This document shows, one piece after another, positions 10,894-21,361 of a stretch of DNA of 64,000 nt. The DNA lies in contig QMVG01000003.1 in assembly GCA_003660975.1 (NCBI GenBank), positions 1 through 64,000 on the forward strand, given 5' to 3'. The stretch's first letter is position 1. The number at the start of each line of letters is the position of its first letter. A model generated the notes under the pieces. The model was not told the DNA's origin, did not search any database, and worked only from the letters and a program-made list of their open reading frames with translations. This stretch comes from Microcaldota archaeon (GTDB lineage: Archaea; B1Sed10-29; B47-G15). The position numbers and the translations under genes are program-made.

Positions 10894-11837
10894 TTTGCTT
10901 TCATCCTCTCTCTCAGCAACTTCATTTTAGGGTGCTTAATTTTGCCGTAGTTTATAAACAGGGTTTCCAAGCTCTTATAGACAACTGCTATTAAGTACCT
11001 ATAAAAGCCCAATTTTTTGATCCCTTTCCTATATCTAACTAAATACCAGAGAAATATCACCGGCGTTAAAAATATTATCATTATTGGCCTTATTTTGTTA
11101 GGTTTTTTACCTTTCAAATAATCATAATATATGCCACCTAATCCTCTATCTTTACTTTGTTTTATAAATCTCTTGAAGCCGTATTCTTGCAGATGAGTTA
11201 CTTTCATAGGAATAAAATGCATTTTATATCCTGCTTCTGCTGCCCTCAATTTTAAGTCAGCATCCTCCCCAGCAGCAACAGGGAAGTTTTCATTGAAACC
11301 ACCTAATTTAATGAAAACATCTTTCTTGTACACGACATTATTTGTGACACAGCCGGGTGTTTCAAAACCACCTATGTATTCCTTTTCACCTTGGCCATAT
11401 ATAACCCTGTTTTTAAAGTACTCAAATAACGCATGGTTGTTTTCTTTTATTTTTTCTTCAGATGCTTCTAAGAAACCACCCACGATAGGGATCTCTGGAT
11501 GTCTCTTAATTTCCTTTTCATATGTTGAGAGCCAATTTTTAGGAACAAGGCAATCAGCATCTGTAAATACAATATACTCATATTTGGCAGCTCTAACACC
11601 TCTATTCCTTGCTTTTGCAGGTCCGCTATTTTTTTGCGTGAAGAAGCGTATGTTTTTATATTTCCTTGATATCTCTTTTAAATACTCTGCTGTGCCATCA
11701 TTTGAACCATCATCCACAATGATGATTTCATATAAATTTTTAGGATAGTCCTGTTTTACTATAGAATCTACAGTGCGCCTTAAAGTTTTGAGACTGTTAT
11801 ATGTTGGAATAACAATTGAGAACTTTATTCTATTCAT
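10890..11837 (-). CDS. GT2 family glycosyltransferase
   Basis: FSIVIPTYNSLKTLRRTVDSIVKQDYPKNLYEIIIVDDGSNDGT. Confidence 0.92.
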   Translation of the reverse strand: MNRIKFSIVIPTYNSLKTLRRTVDSIVKQDYPKNLYEIIIVDDGSNDGTAEYLKEISRKYKNIRFFTQKNSGPAKARNRGVRAAKYEYIVFTDADCLVPKNWLSTYEKEIKRHPEIPIVGGFLEASEEKIKENNHALFEYFKNRVIYGQGEKEYIGGFETPGCVTNNVVYKKDVFIKLGGFNENFPVAAGEDADLKLRAAEAGYKMHFIPMKVTHLQEYGFKRFIKQSKDRGLGGIYYDYLKGKKPNKIRPIMIIFLTPVIFLWYLVRYRKGIKKLGFYRYLIAVVYKSLETLFINYGKIKHPKMKLLRERMKAK

Positions 11838-11838
11838 T

Positions 11839-12951
11839 TTACTCCTTCCTGCACTTTTTTGCTACATCTTCAAAAAATTTGAAATATCTTTTCCTAACCT
11901 CCTCAACACTAAAATACTTGGCCCTTTTCTTGCCTTTCTCAATGAGCCTTCTTCTTAATTTGTCATCTGTTAATACTTTCACGATAGCTTTTCCTAGTTC
12001 ATCAGAATTTTTTGGTTTTACAACAATTGCTGCATCACCTACAACCCACGGGATTGAGCCGGAGCTTGCTGTTATGACTGGTGTCTCGCATGCCATTGCC
12101 TCTATTAAAGCAAATCCAAATTGTTCTGCCCATTTTTTGGTTCTATAACTAGGATAAAGAAAAACATCCGCTGTATTATATAACATAGGCATCTTCTCTC
12201 TTGGAACCCAATTTATTATAGTTACTCTATCTTCCACCCCTTTTTTTCTTATTTCCTCTTTTAACCTCTCTTCCAGCTCACCCTTACCAACAAAGAGATA
12301 ATGTGCATTATCCACATTTTTTAGGACTTCTCCCATGCTATTTATAATATACAAAAGACCTTTTTGAGGCACGAAACGACCAGCATAAAGGATAACTTTT
12401 TTTCCTTTAAGTTTTAGCTCCTTTCTTAGATCTCCCTTTTTTTTACTAAATTCCTTTATATCCACAGCCCCCAGAGGGTCTATATGGTGAAGACATTTTG
12501 CACCTTTCCTTTTATAAATCTCCCAGCCCTCTGGATTGCCATTTATCAGTCCCTCTATGCCTTTAATGTTCCTTTTTTCGAACCTGCTGAAAGGAAATGG
12601 CAGGTCCTTATCAAGGTTTTCCCACATAGCGATTACATGCGGAATTTTAAATTTGTTTGCTATCATCTCATTATTTGTTACAAGTAATGACCATGGCTCT
12701 GCCATAGTAAAAATAAGGTCTGGCTTTAATTCCTTAACATATTTCGATACGCAAGGTATAAAATACAGGCTCGCGTTCCCATGGAATTTATCATCACAAA
12801 AATGAAAATGAATACTATCATAATCTTTAGGTAATCTAAAGACGTTTTGCCATTTCTTTGGTGTGATGATGTGTACTTCGTGTTTTTTACTTTCAAGTAT
12901 TCTATATTGCCTACTATGCATTAATGGATAGCCAACTGCGACAATCTTCAT
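11839..12951 (-). CDS. GT4 family glycosyltransferase
   Basis: ILYAGRFVPQKGLLYIINSM, FGFALIEAMACETPVITASSGSIPWVVGD. Confidence 0.9.
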   Translation of the reverse strand: MKIVAVGYPLMHSRQYRILESKKHEVHIITPKKWQNVFRLPKDYDSIHFHFCDDKFHGNASLYFIPCVSKYVKELKPDLIFTMAEPWSLLVTNNEMIANKFKIPHVIAMWENLDKDLPFPFSRFEKRNIKGIEGLINGNPEGWEIYKRKGAKCLHHIDPLGAVDIKEFSKKKGDLRKELKLKGKKVILYAGRFVPQKGLLYIINSMGEVLKNVDNAHYLFVGKGELEERLKEEIRKKGVEDRVTIINWVPREKMPMLYNTADVFLYPSYRTKKWAEQFGFALIEAMACETPVITASSGSIPWVVGDAAIVVKPKNSDELGKAIVKVLTDDKLRRRLIEKGKKRAKYFSVEEVRKRYFKFFEDVAKKCRKE

Positions 12952-13058
12952 AAAAACCCCTCCTACCTAACGATTTAAATAACGAGAATATTACTATGTT
13001 TTACTTTTATAAGTATTTGCTTTTTATAATAATTAACCTATATCTATTGGGGATTGTT

Positions 13059-14168
13059 ATGCATATTGTTATGGCAACTCATGATTTTCCACCAAAGACG
13101 GGGGGTATATCCTCCCATGTATATGATTTATCCAGAACAATGGTTAGCATGGGCCATGAGGTTACAGTTATAACCCCTGATATCTGGGCAAATAAAGGAA
13201 AGGGGAAGATAGAAGGGCTTAATACTATCAGGTTGCATAGAGCCACAGCACACTGGCCAAGCGCAATGTTGTACATAATCAGGGCAAGTAGATTAATAAA
13301 CGCCTTGAAAGTAGACATTGTTCATTATCACAACTTGCTGCCAGAGGCTTTGATAAGTAAACTGACAAAGCATAGGCCACGCATCTTCACAGCCCATGAG
13401 TCACGTTTTTTGAAGATGGCCGAAAAAAGGTATAATCACTTGCTTTTGCGATGGCTTTTACACCATTACGATTTTATTATAGCTCCAAGCCAGGAATTAA
13501 TTAACACAGCAAGTAGTTTAGGCTTTCCAAGTAAAAGAACAATGTTTATCCCGAACGGTGTTGATGATAAGAAGTTTAATCCAGAGATAGACGGCACTCG
13601 AATTAGAAGAAAGTATAAGATAGGCAATAAAAAACTTATATTAGTGCCTCGCCGATTGGTGGAAAAAAACGGTGTTGTATATCTTGTAAGAGCCATACCT
13701 GAAATAAGAAAACATTACAAAAATTTCAAAGTATTAATTGCAGGCGATGGACCAGAAAGAAGTCGAATCCAAAAAGAGGCGCTAAGGCTTAATATATTAC
13801 AACATATTATCTTTGCAGGAAATATAGATTATGAAGAAATGCCATTTTACTATGCAGCTGCAAATATTGTTGTGTTGCCTTCCCTAAAAGAAGCAACTAG
13901 TATTGCTGGTTTGGAGGCGATGGCTTGTGGCAAGCCGTTGGTGGGAACTAATGTGGGTGGTATTCCTGCCATCATTGATAACAACGAGACAGGTCTTTTA
14001 GTTCCTCCAAGAGATCCACATTCACTTGCAGAAGCAGTCATTAAGTTGCTGATTGACAATAAATTAAGTTTGTTTTTTGGCAGGAAAGGGAGACAAAAGG
14101 CAATTAAAGAATTCAGTTGGAAAGTTATAGCAAAAAGAACTCTAGAAGTCTATAAGAGGTGCATATAA
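13059..14168 (+). CDS. GT4 family glycosyltransferase
   Basis: MHIVMATHDFPPKTGGISSHVYDLSRTM and LEAMACGKPLVGTNVGGIPAIIDNNETGLLVPPRDP; start set at internal ATG 13059. Confidence 0.92.
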   Translation: MHIVMATHDFPPKTGGISSHVYDLSRTMVSMGHEVTVITPDIWANKGKGKIEGLNTIRLHRATAHWPSAMLYIIRASRLINALKVDIVHYHNLLPEALISKLTKHRPRIFTAHESRFLKMAEKRYNHLLLRWLLHHYDFIIAPSQELINTASSLGFPSKRTMFIPNGVDDKKFNPEIDGTRIRRKYKIGNKKLILVPRRLVEKNGVVYLVRAIPEIRKHYKNFKVLIAGDGPERSRIQKEALRLNILQHIIFAGNIDYEEMPFYYAAANIVVLPSLKEATSIAGLEAMACGKPLVGTNVGGIPAIIDNNETGLLVPPRDPHSLAEAVIKLLIDNKLSLFFGRKGRQKAIKEFSWKVIAKRTLEVYKRCI

Positions 14169-14169
14169 T

Positions 14170-15255
14170 ATGATATATATTGTAATCGGCACTAGACCAG
14201 AGATAATTAAAATGAGTCCAATAATACAGCTCTGCGATCGAAAACACATAGCTTATAAAGTGGTGCATACAAATCAACATTATTCGTATGAGCTGGATGA
14301 AATTTTTTTTAAGGACCTTGATTTGCCTACCCCAGATTACAATCTAAAAGTTGGTTCAGGTAGCCATGGAAAACAAATGGCTAAGATTATAGAAAAAACA
14401 GAAAAAATATTTCTAAGTGGAAAACCCGACATTGTGTTAGTGGAAGGAGATACAAATACAGTGTTTGGGGCAGCTTTTTCAGCTTCGCGTTTGCAAATCC
14501 CAGTAGGTCATGTTGAAGCAGGTTTGCGTAGTGGGGATATGACTATGCCAGAAGAGGTAAATAGAATACTAACTGATCACATCTCGTCACTGCTTTTCGC
14601 TCCAACAGAGATTTCTAAGAACAACCTGCTGCGTGAAGGCATCAGCAAAAACATCTATGTGGTAGGGAATTCAATAGTAGATGCTACGTATCGGAATATT
14701 TTGATAGCAGAAAAAAAATCTAAAATATTGGAAGAATTTGACTTTGATAAGCACAATTATATACTTTTAACAGCACATAGGGCTGAAAACGTGGATAATC
14801 CACAGAGATTATTAAACATTGTTAAATCCATTGAGCTGATATCTCAAAAGCTTGATACTCCTATGCTTTATCCAATACATCCACGAACAGTAAAACGCTT
14901 AAAAGAATTTGGTTATTACAGCAGACTTATGTCTATATCAAAACTTGTTATAACCAAGCCATTGGGATACCTAGATTTCCTGGTATTGGAAAAAAATGCG
15001 TTAGTGGTGATTACAGACTCTGGAGGTGTACAAGAAGAAAGTTGCATTCTCCAAGTGCCTTGTGTGACTATAAGAGACAACACAGAGAGACCAGAAACCC
15101 TTAATGTTGGGGCAAATATGCTTGCTGGAACAGAGCCAAAGAAAGTTTTGGAAGCAGTTCAAACTTCTGTAAATAAAAAAAGAGACTGGACAAATCCATT
15201 TGGGGATGGAAAAACCTCCAAGAGAATACTTGATATTATTATCTCTAGAGATTAA
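14170..15255 (+). CDS. wecB: UDP-N-acetylglucosamine 2-epimerase
   Basis: IYIVIGTRPEIIKMSPII, VEGDTNTVFGAAFSA, GHVEAGLRSGDMTMPEEVNR, TDSGGVQEE. Confidence 0.93.
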   Translation: MIYIVIGTRPEIIKMSPIIQLCDRKHIAYKVVHTNQHYSYELDEIFFKDLDLPTPDYNLKVGSGSHGKQMAKIIEKTEKIFLSGKPDIVLVEGDTNTVFGAAFSASRLQIPVGHVEAGLRSGDMTMPEEVNRILTDHISSLLFAPTEISKNNLLREGISKNIYVVGNSIVDATYRNILIAEKKSKILEEFDFDKHNYILLTAHRAENVDNPQRLLNIVKSIELISQKLDTPMLYPIHPRTVKRLKEFGYYSRLMSISKLVITKPLGYLDFLVLEKNALVVITDSGGVQEESCILQVPCVTIRDNTERPETLNVGANMLAGTEPKKVLEAVQTSVNKKRDWTNPFGDGKTSKRILDIIISRD

Positions 15256-15258
15256 AAT

Positions 15259-15882
15259 TTACCTACTCTTACAGATATATACTTTAACTTTTCCAAATCC
15301 TTTTTGGGATAATTGCCAGAAAATACCATATGGAATTCGTAGAGGTAAGTACTCCGAGTGCAACACTTTAAAATATTTGTTTATTATTCTATCCCATTCT
15401 TCTATTGGATAGACATGACAGTGATTAAATGGGCTATGTTCAACCAGGCCCTTTCCCACCAAGAATCTTATTCTTGCAACCCAATTAAATTCATTGGGAA
15501 CTGTACATAAAAAATATTTTGATTTTTTACGAATATCCTCTAAAAGTTTGTCTAATTTATATATATGCTCTATCACATCTGTCGCAACTATAATATCTGC
15601 TTTTTCAGGAATTCCCTTGTTCAAATCATACTGATATGCCTTTAGTTTCTTTTTTCTTATTGCGTCTATTGCTTTTTTATTTACATCAATCCCAATAACA
15701 TTGTATCCTTCTTTATCAAGAAGTTCTAAAAGAGTGCCTCTTCCACAACCAATTTCCAGAATTTTGTTACCATTAAAATACTTTTTAATAAGATTAAGGT
15801 ATCTCTTTTCAAAGCCGACATATTGTCTTAATTGACCTCCATCTTCCTTTCCAATGAACTTTACTTCAAATATCCCTCTCAT
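15259..15882 (-). CDS. class I SAM-dependent methyltransferase
   Basis: ILEIGCGRGTLLELLDKEGYNVIGIDVN. Confidence 0.85.
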   Translation of the reverse strand: MRGIFEVKFIGKEDGGQLRQYVGFEKRYLNLIKKYFNGNKILEIGCGRGTLLELLDKEGYNVIGIDVNKKAIDAIRKKKLKAYQYDLNKGIPEKADIIVATDVIEHIYKLDKLLEDIRKKSKYFLCTVPNEFNWVARIRFLVGKGLVEHSPFNHCHVYPIEEWDRIINKYFKVLHSEYLPLRIPYGIFWQLSQKGFGKVKVYICKSR

Positions 15883-17020
15883 TATATATCTCCTTCATTA
15901 TGTTTTTTATCTTTGTCATTTGGGTATTATAATCAAAGTGTCTTGCCCTTTCTTTTGCTCTTTTTGACAATCTTTTGTACTCTTTTTTATCTGTAATTAG
16001 TCTTTCTATACTTTTTACCCATGCATTGATATCGTTCACATTATCTACAATTATGCCAGCTCCATTAACGATGTGTGGAGTTCCTCCTTTGTTGGATACT
16101 ATACACGGAATACCATTTATCATAGCTTCAACAGCCATCCTCCCAAAAGGTTCATGCCACAGAGAGGGTATTAATAATATCTTCGTTTTCGAGTAAACAT
16201 CTTCTTTCATGTTATCAGTCCAGGGCATATAGGTCACATTCTTACGTCTTTTTAATTCCCCCACAATATGCTTTTCTGCATTTCCAACAGCCAGGAATCT
16301 CACATCTGGAAGCGCATCGGCGATTTTAATAAAGAGTTCACCGCCTTTTGGGATAGTTGGCCTTATTATTGTAACATAATCAGCCTTTCTTTTTTTGGCT
16401 AAGTACTTATCTACTCTTATAGGAGGATAAATAACCTCTGCTTTGACACCATACAACATTTCACATACCTCAGCCGTAAATTCCGAATTAGCAATTACTT
16501 TTGTTGCCGTTTTTATAGATCTTTCATTCCATTTTTTCATCAATAAATAAAATGGAAAGAACTGCACCTTGTATTTCAAGGGAGCAGATAAAAACTCTTC
16601 AATTAAACCCATTTTTTTTGGAGCTTGACTGAAGCGTAGGTTTAGATAAAAATGTTCATAACTTCTTATGAAGACTATACTGGGTATCCTATATTTATTC
16701 GCAATCTCAACAGTTGACGGTGTCAGGTCTAACTGTGTTATAATTAAGTCAAAGTCATTCTTTTTGAGATAGTTATCTAGTATTTTCCGCCAGTATAGGT
16801 TCAGAAAATAGCGTTTTGCCCAGCTGATAGATATAGATGAGATAAAATTTTCCCTAACTTTTTTTATTTTTATGTTGTCCTTTTTGTATTCTTTGTTATT
16901 TCCTGTTGTTAATGCAGTGACATCATTGTTTTTAGCTAATTCCCGAAGAATTTCCATAGCGCTGATCTCTGCTCCTCCTGACGGAGGGTCTAGCTTTCTT
17001 GCAGAAAAAAGTATTTTCAT
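15866..17020 (-). CDS. GT4 family glycosyltransferase
   Basis: MKILFSARKLDPPSGGAEISAMEILRELA, PSLWHEPFGRMAVEAMINGIPCIVSNKGGTPHIV. Confidence 0.9.
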   Translation of the reverse strand: MKILFSARKLDPPSGGAEISAMEILRELAKNNDVTALTTGNNKEYKKDNIKIKKVRENFISSISISWAKRYFLNLYWRKILDNYLKKNDFDLIITQLDLTPSTVEIANKYRIPSIVFIRSYEHFYLNLRFSQAPKKMGLIEEFLSAPLKYKVQFFPFYLLMKKWNERSIKTATKVIANSEFTAEVCEMLYGVKAEVIYPPIRVDKYLAKKRKADYVTIIRPTIPKGGELFIKIADALPDVRFLAVGNAEKHIVGELKRRKNVTYMPWTDNMKEDVYSKTKILLIPSLWHEPFGRMAVEAMINGIPCIVSNKGGTPHIVNGAGIIVDNVNDINAWVKSIERLITDKKEYKRLSKRAKERARHFDYNTQMTKIKNIMKEIYNERDI

Positions 17021-17033
17021 GGCTTTCAACCTT

Positions 17034-18023
17034 TTATGACCCAATACTTATAACCGCCAACACAGCAAACAAAGCTTGGAATGCTATTAATATCAAGCTT
17101 AATTGCCATTCCTTTGGTCTAAATAATTTCATTACTATGTGCGTTAAAGAGTATACTTTTCCATCATAGTGAAGTCTACCTTTTTTATCAGGTTTTCCGA
17201 AGTTCTGTGCTTTAAATTTAGACCTTGCCTTCAGGAAGAATTCTATTATCTGTGGCATTACAGCTATCACCGCGACCTTTTCAAGGCTTGAAGTTATAGC
17301 AGCAGCTGCGTAGACTGCTGCCATTGAGTAAGTTCCAACATCTCCAGGGAAAACCTTTGCAGGGTACCAGTTATAATATAAAAAGCCAATGGCTGCCCCA
17401 ATAAGAGACACAAGCAGAATAATTGGTGTCAGGTTATTTGGTGAAGTAATAACTGTCGCTGTTAATAAAGCCGTAGAGGCAATTATAACAGTGCCTGCTT
17501 CCAAACCATTGTGACCTGCCAGCATGTTGAACAGATTACTGCACGCCATGATTCCTATTGGAACTAAAACAAGGGAATACCATATTCCAAATTGAACCTC
17601 TCCCAAGAGTGGAACACCGACCTTACTTATTCCTGCACTTATTGCCACAAGAGGCAGGGACGCAAGGCCGGGAAGTAAAACCCTTGTTATTTTTCTTATT
17701 TTGAAGATGTCCGTGAAAAACGCCATAATGGAAATCATAAGAACTACCAATAAAGAAGCAAACAGTGTCTTTAAGTGTATTTCTGGGATGAACTTTATAG
17801 CAAATAATACACCTGCAGTGAAACCCCCTACTATGCCCAAACCACCAATCCTTGGAACAAGAACTTTTTTTGGATTTGCAAAATCCGGAACAAGAAAGCC
17901 CCTATCCCAATCTTTGTAAGGAAACTGCCTTACTTTTCTTATTACATACTTTGTTCCGATAACAGCTGAAATTAAGCTTACGAAAAACACCGCCACATAC
18001 AACAGCCAGGACATCTCACTCAC
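17034..18023 (-). CDS. UDP-GlcNAc:polyprenyl-phosphate GlcNAc-1-P transferase (MraY/WecA/AglH family)
   Basis: polytopic; PRIGGLGIVGGF, NLFNMLAGHNGLEAG, NWYPAKVFPGDVGTYSMA motifs. Confidence 0.88.
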   Translation of the reverse strand: MSEMSWLLYVAVFFVSLISAVIGTKYVIRKVRQFPYKDWDRGFLVPDFANPKKVLVPRIGGLGIVGGFTAGVLFAIKFIPEIHLKTLFASLLVVLMISIMAFFTDIFKIRKITRVLLPGLASLPLVAISAGISKVGVPLLGEVQFGIWYSLVLVPIGIMACSNLFNMLAGHNGLEAGTVIIASTALLTATVITSPNNLTPIILLVSLIGAAIGFLYYNWYPAKVFPGDVGTYSMAAVYAAAAITSSLEKVAVIAVMPQIIEFFLKARSKFKAQNFGKPDKKGRLHYDGKVYSLTHIVMKLFRPKEWQLSLILIAFQALFAVLAVISIGS

Positions 18024-20355
18024 CTAAGACATAATGTCCCTTTGTCCATTCACTATAGTTTTGGGGGTCTGGAATTCCTGTCCAGTTTACCTGGTATATT
18101 ACATTCCAGCCGTTATCAAATACTAATTTCACATGCTTAAGGTTAGGGTCCTTGAAGAATAGACGCTCTAAGAACGCATACAGAACAGGGGAATTAGGGT
18201 CAAACTGTGGATTTCTCCCACATTGCAATGCTGTTAAGAATATAGATTTTCTTCCTGCTGACGTCTCCAATGCGAAGAGTCTAGCAGGTAAGCCTTGATT
18301 GTTTAGGTTTGTCCCTGGCCACCTGACTGATTTTAACTCTTGCCACTGCTCTTTTGTGAACGTGAAGCCAACAGGCTTGCCTTTGGAATCATAACCTATA
18401 AGGCACTTTACTTTATTATCTTCTTCCTTGCATCCTATTTCTTGCATACAACCAATGTAATTTGCAGCAATGTGTTCAAGAGCCCCAAGTTTGCCTCCAG
18501 TGCTGCCACCTATTATTTCCTTATCTATTAAGATATGTGTTGTTTTCAATGGTTTCAGTAATGACAATGATTCTATCTCAGCTTTTTCAAGGGCTTCAGG
18601 ACTGCTATCGCAATATATTTGCCGTGTGTTCATATCTGCACTACATGGTGTGGTGTGTGTAAACGATGAAGCAACAGTGTAAATAACATCCTTGCGTGAT
18701 TGAATGTTATCCATGGATACATGGATTTTGTCTCCGTTGTAATAATCCATCCAATGGCCATAGTCCCACCAAGAGGTTATGACACTACCTACTGGTACTG
18801 CGGATGAATTTAAAAATCTGAATGTCTCAAACCATTCAGGAGGAACATCATAACCCATTGTTTTGGCTTGGGGTATTATAAAGACAATATAAGAAAAGGC
18901 AATGGCAATTGCAATGATAAAGTAAGACAGTTTTACAAATCTTTTTATTTCCTCTTTATTCACTTTTGTAAGTACCCTATCAATTATTTTATAACCTTCT
19001 CCTATGAAAATCGCAGCCCCAAGTGTAACAGGCGCTGAAAGGAAGAATAAAGTTATTGATTTTTCAGTTAGGAAATACATGGAAAAGAGTATAAAAGCAA
19101 CTGAAAATATGTCCCATTCATACTTAAAGTCTTTCCTTATGAAAGGCATAATAAGTATTTTAGCAATTAGGCCCACAACAGCCATAAAAGCAAACCAGAT
19201 AAGATAACCAAAACTGTTTTGCAAGTATGATAATCTACCAAGGAAGTTTCCACCAGGAATGGGGTTCTGCTCTGCAATTGTTTGAACCATTCTTATTTCA
19301 AAATCCCTTTGGGGAGGTGATGGTGTTATTCTTATCCCGATAAATGAGAAGGGATATTCTAAGGCCTGTATGCCATAGAATATGAAGCTTGACAGGATAA
19401 GTAATGCAGATATTATTGATGCAATTCTTATTATGTCTCTTTTCAGTAATTTAATCTCTATAAAGAAAGCTTTGCCTTTTAACTCTATCAGTGAAGCAAG
19501 CAGTACTGCAAAGCCCAATATTATTATTGAAACGTTTAGGTTATCAGGCCGGCCATTGAACAGATATTGTAAAGGTCCTGAAAACATTGTTATGAAAGAG
19601 GCAATTATTAACCATTTTCTATAAGCCTTTTTTTCAGAGCTCTCTTTATAATAACCAAATTCCTTTAGTATATATTGGATCACGAAATATGCCACCACAG
19701 TTCCTGATAGAAGTAGGATGCCCACCTTATAGGATTGCCATGTCATTGCTAACCAGGTCCATGACACTAGATTGAGGACAACATATCTCCAATTTCTCTT
19801 TTTTATCGTCATTATAAATAACCATAATGAGGCAAAAAGTAAGCATAGTCCTAAGGCATCGTTTTCAGCGTGGCCGTAAATTGAGTAAAATAGATTGTTG
19901 CTTGAAGCAGCTAAGAACAAAGCAGCCATCAGTCCAGTAAATCTGCCATATATCTCCTTCGTGAACAAAAAGATAAATACAATTACAAGAGAGCCTGCAA
20001 TAACGACAAGCCATGACGTTGTCTTTGCAAATAAATTATAATTGAAACCTTCAACACCATTGAAAAGTGCGACTGTTTTGTAAACTAGAGCATTTAACCC
20101 CCACCAGCCAAGCTCATTTGCTCCCTGGAGCCTACCATATGGATACCATGTGCTGTTGTCTTTATATGGAAACCAACCGCCGTTAATGATATGTTTAGTC
20201 TGCCTTGCTGCGTAAAAAGAGTCAAAGCCATATATGTCTGGGAATTTATCAGCAGTAAATGTTCTTATGCCAAAAGAAAGCAGAAATATTGATAAGACTA
20301 TTAGTATGTCTATTTTATTTCTTCTGAAGTAAGCTTTAAATGACATACTCAACAC
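18016..20355 (-). CDS. aglB: oligosaccharyltransferase STT3/AglB
   Basis: 779 aa polytopic; N-terminal DS(F)YAARQTKHI; catalytic SWWDYGHWMDYYNGDK motif. Confidence 0.93.
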   Translation of the reverse strand: MLSMSFKAYFRRNKIDILIVLSIFLLSFGIRTFTADKFPDIYGFDSFYAARQTKHIINGGWFPYKDNSTWYPYGRLQGANELGWWGLNALVYKTVALFNGVEGFNYNLFAKTTSWLVVIAGSLVIVFIFLFTKEIYGRFTGLMAALFLAASSNNLFYSIYGHAENDALGLCLLFASLWLFIMTIKKRNWRYVVLNLVSWTWLAMTWQSYKVGILLLSGTVVAYFVIQYILKEFGYYKESSEKKAYRKWLIIASFITMFSGPLQYLFNGRPDNLNVSIIILGFAVLLASLIELKGKAFFIEIKLLKRDIIRIASIISALLILSSFIFYGIQALEYPFSFIGIRITPSPPQRDFEIRMVQTIAEQNPIPGGNFLGRLSYLQNSFGYLIWFAFMAVVGLIAKILIMPFIRKDFKYEWDIFSVAFILFSMYFLTEKSITLFFLSAPVTLGAAIFIGEGYKIIDRVLTKVNKEEIKRFVKLSYFIIAIAIAFSYIVFIIPQAKTMGYDVPPEWFETFRFLNSSAVPVGSVITSWWDYGHWMDYYNGDKIHVSMDNIQSRKDVIYTVASSFTHTTPCSADMNTRQIYCDSSPEALEKAEIESLSLLKPLKTTHILIDKEIIGGSTGGKLGALEHIAANYIGCMQEIGCKEEDNKVKCLIGYDSKGKPVGFTFTKEQWQELKSVRWPGTNLNNQGLPARLFALETSAGRKSIFLTALQCGRNPQFDPNSPVLYAFLERLFFKDPNLKHVKLVFDNGWNVIYQVNWTGIPDPQNYSEWTKGHYVLGE

Positions 20356-20573
20356 AGGACTTTACAAATTATCTCTATCAAAACGTGGCTTTCTATTGGT
20401 TGAATAATATGTAAGGTAAATTATTTAAAACTAAGGTATACTATTACTTATATATAACTGTAGCTGTTGCATAAATACAAGGAAAGATATAAAAAACACT
20501 GTTGAGAAAGTATTATTCTATTAAGCAAAGCGTAAATATTTATTATCATTTGCTGTTATATATTCTCTGTCTT

Positions 20574-20683
20574 GGGCCCGTAGCTCAGCCAGGTCAGAGC
20601 GACGGTCTTATATGGCACGTTCTGACTCAGTCGGTTCTGTCTGAGAGAACCGTAGGTCGCTGGTTCGAATCCGGCCGGGCCCA
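20574..20683 (+). tRNA. tRNA-Ile(UAU) with 35-nt intron (20613-20647) at canonical 37/38 position; 20683 is the discriminator A
   Basis: Acceptor GGGCCCG/CGGGCCC, D-stem GCTC/GAGC, anticodon stem ACGGT/ACCGT, loop CT-TAT-A-A after intron removal, T-arm GCTGG-TTCGAAT-CCGGC; pre-tRNA forms a BHB: CTTA/TGAG 4-bp central helix, TA^T and AG^A bulges, GGCA/TGTC outer helix. Confidence 0.92.
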
Positions 20684-20701
20684 TTAAACCCCGTGTTGCG
20701 T

Positions 20702-21361
20702 ATGAAAAGAAAAAAGCAGAAGAGAAACAGTAAAATAAAGACGCTGAAAACATGGAACAGAGATGTTGCTATTGTTACATTTGTTGCTGTTTTTATGCTT
20801 CTTTCATTAACAGCTTTCGTAGGTATTCTGGTGTCTGGCATTTCAGATAATATAAGCAGGCTCAACAACAGAATCGCTGAGCTTGAAGAAGCATCTCATG
20901 CAGTGCAAATACCTGAGGACCAGAGCTGCTCTCTCGTTTGCTCTATAAACAGGAACATCACAGTGGACGTTCAGGCAAGCACTCAACCGCTTTGTATAGG
21001 TGATAAAGTGAAAATACTTGCCTTTTACAGCCCCACCTGCCCTTTCTCAGAATCACAAAGGCCTGTGCTGGAATCTCTGAAAGAAGAGTATGGAGATTCA
21101 CTTAATATCACATATATCTGCAAGTACATCCACCAGGGGGATGACCAAGAGTGCAGTAAGCAGGCTGATAAGTTCGATTATGGTTACTCAGATGGGATTG
21201 CTTTGCAGAAGAAATACGGGGTTGAAAGGGACGGAACTCCAGTATTAATTTTTGACTGTGGCATAAAAAGGTTAGGCAGTTTGGCCCAGAGGTATGGGGC
21301 AGAGATGGAAAAAGAAGACCTTAAAAAGATAATTGATGAACTTCTCAAACTAAACTCATAA
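20702..21361 (+). CDS. membrane-anchored thioredoxin-fold protein
   Basis: N-terminal TM, then KVKILAFYSPTCPFSESQRPVLESL and DGTPVLIFDCG; start set at ATG 20702. Confidence 0.7.
   Translation: MKRKKQKRNSKIKTLKTWNRDVAIVTFVAVFMLLSLTAFVGILVSGISDNISRLNNRIAELEEASHAVQIPEDQSCSLVCSINRNITVDVQASTQPLCIGDKVKILAFYSPTCPFSESQRPVLESLKEEYGDSLNITYICKYIHQGDDQECSKQADKFDYGYSDGIALQKKYGVERDGTPVLIFDCGIKRLGSLAQRYGAEMEKEDLKKIIDELLKLNS

Noticed and set aside
20556-20868. Minus-strand ORFs 20556-20753 and 20608-20868 with GPGRIRTSDLRF/GPAGFEPATYGS sequence
   Set aside because: These are translations of the antisense of tRNA-Ile, a well-known spurious-ORF signature, plus antisense of the thioredoxin-like gene.
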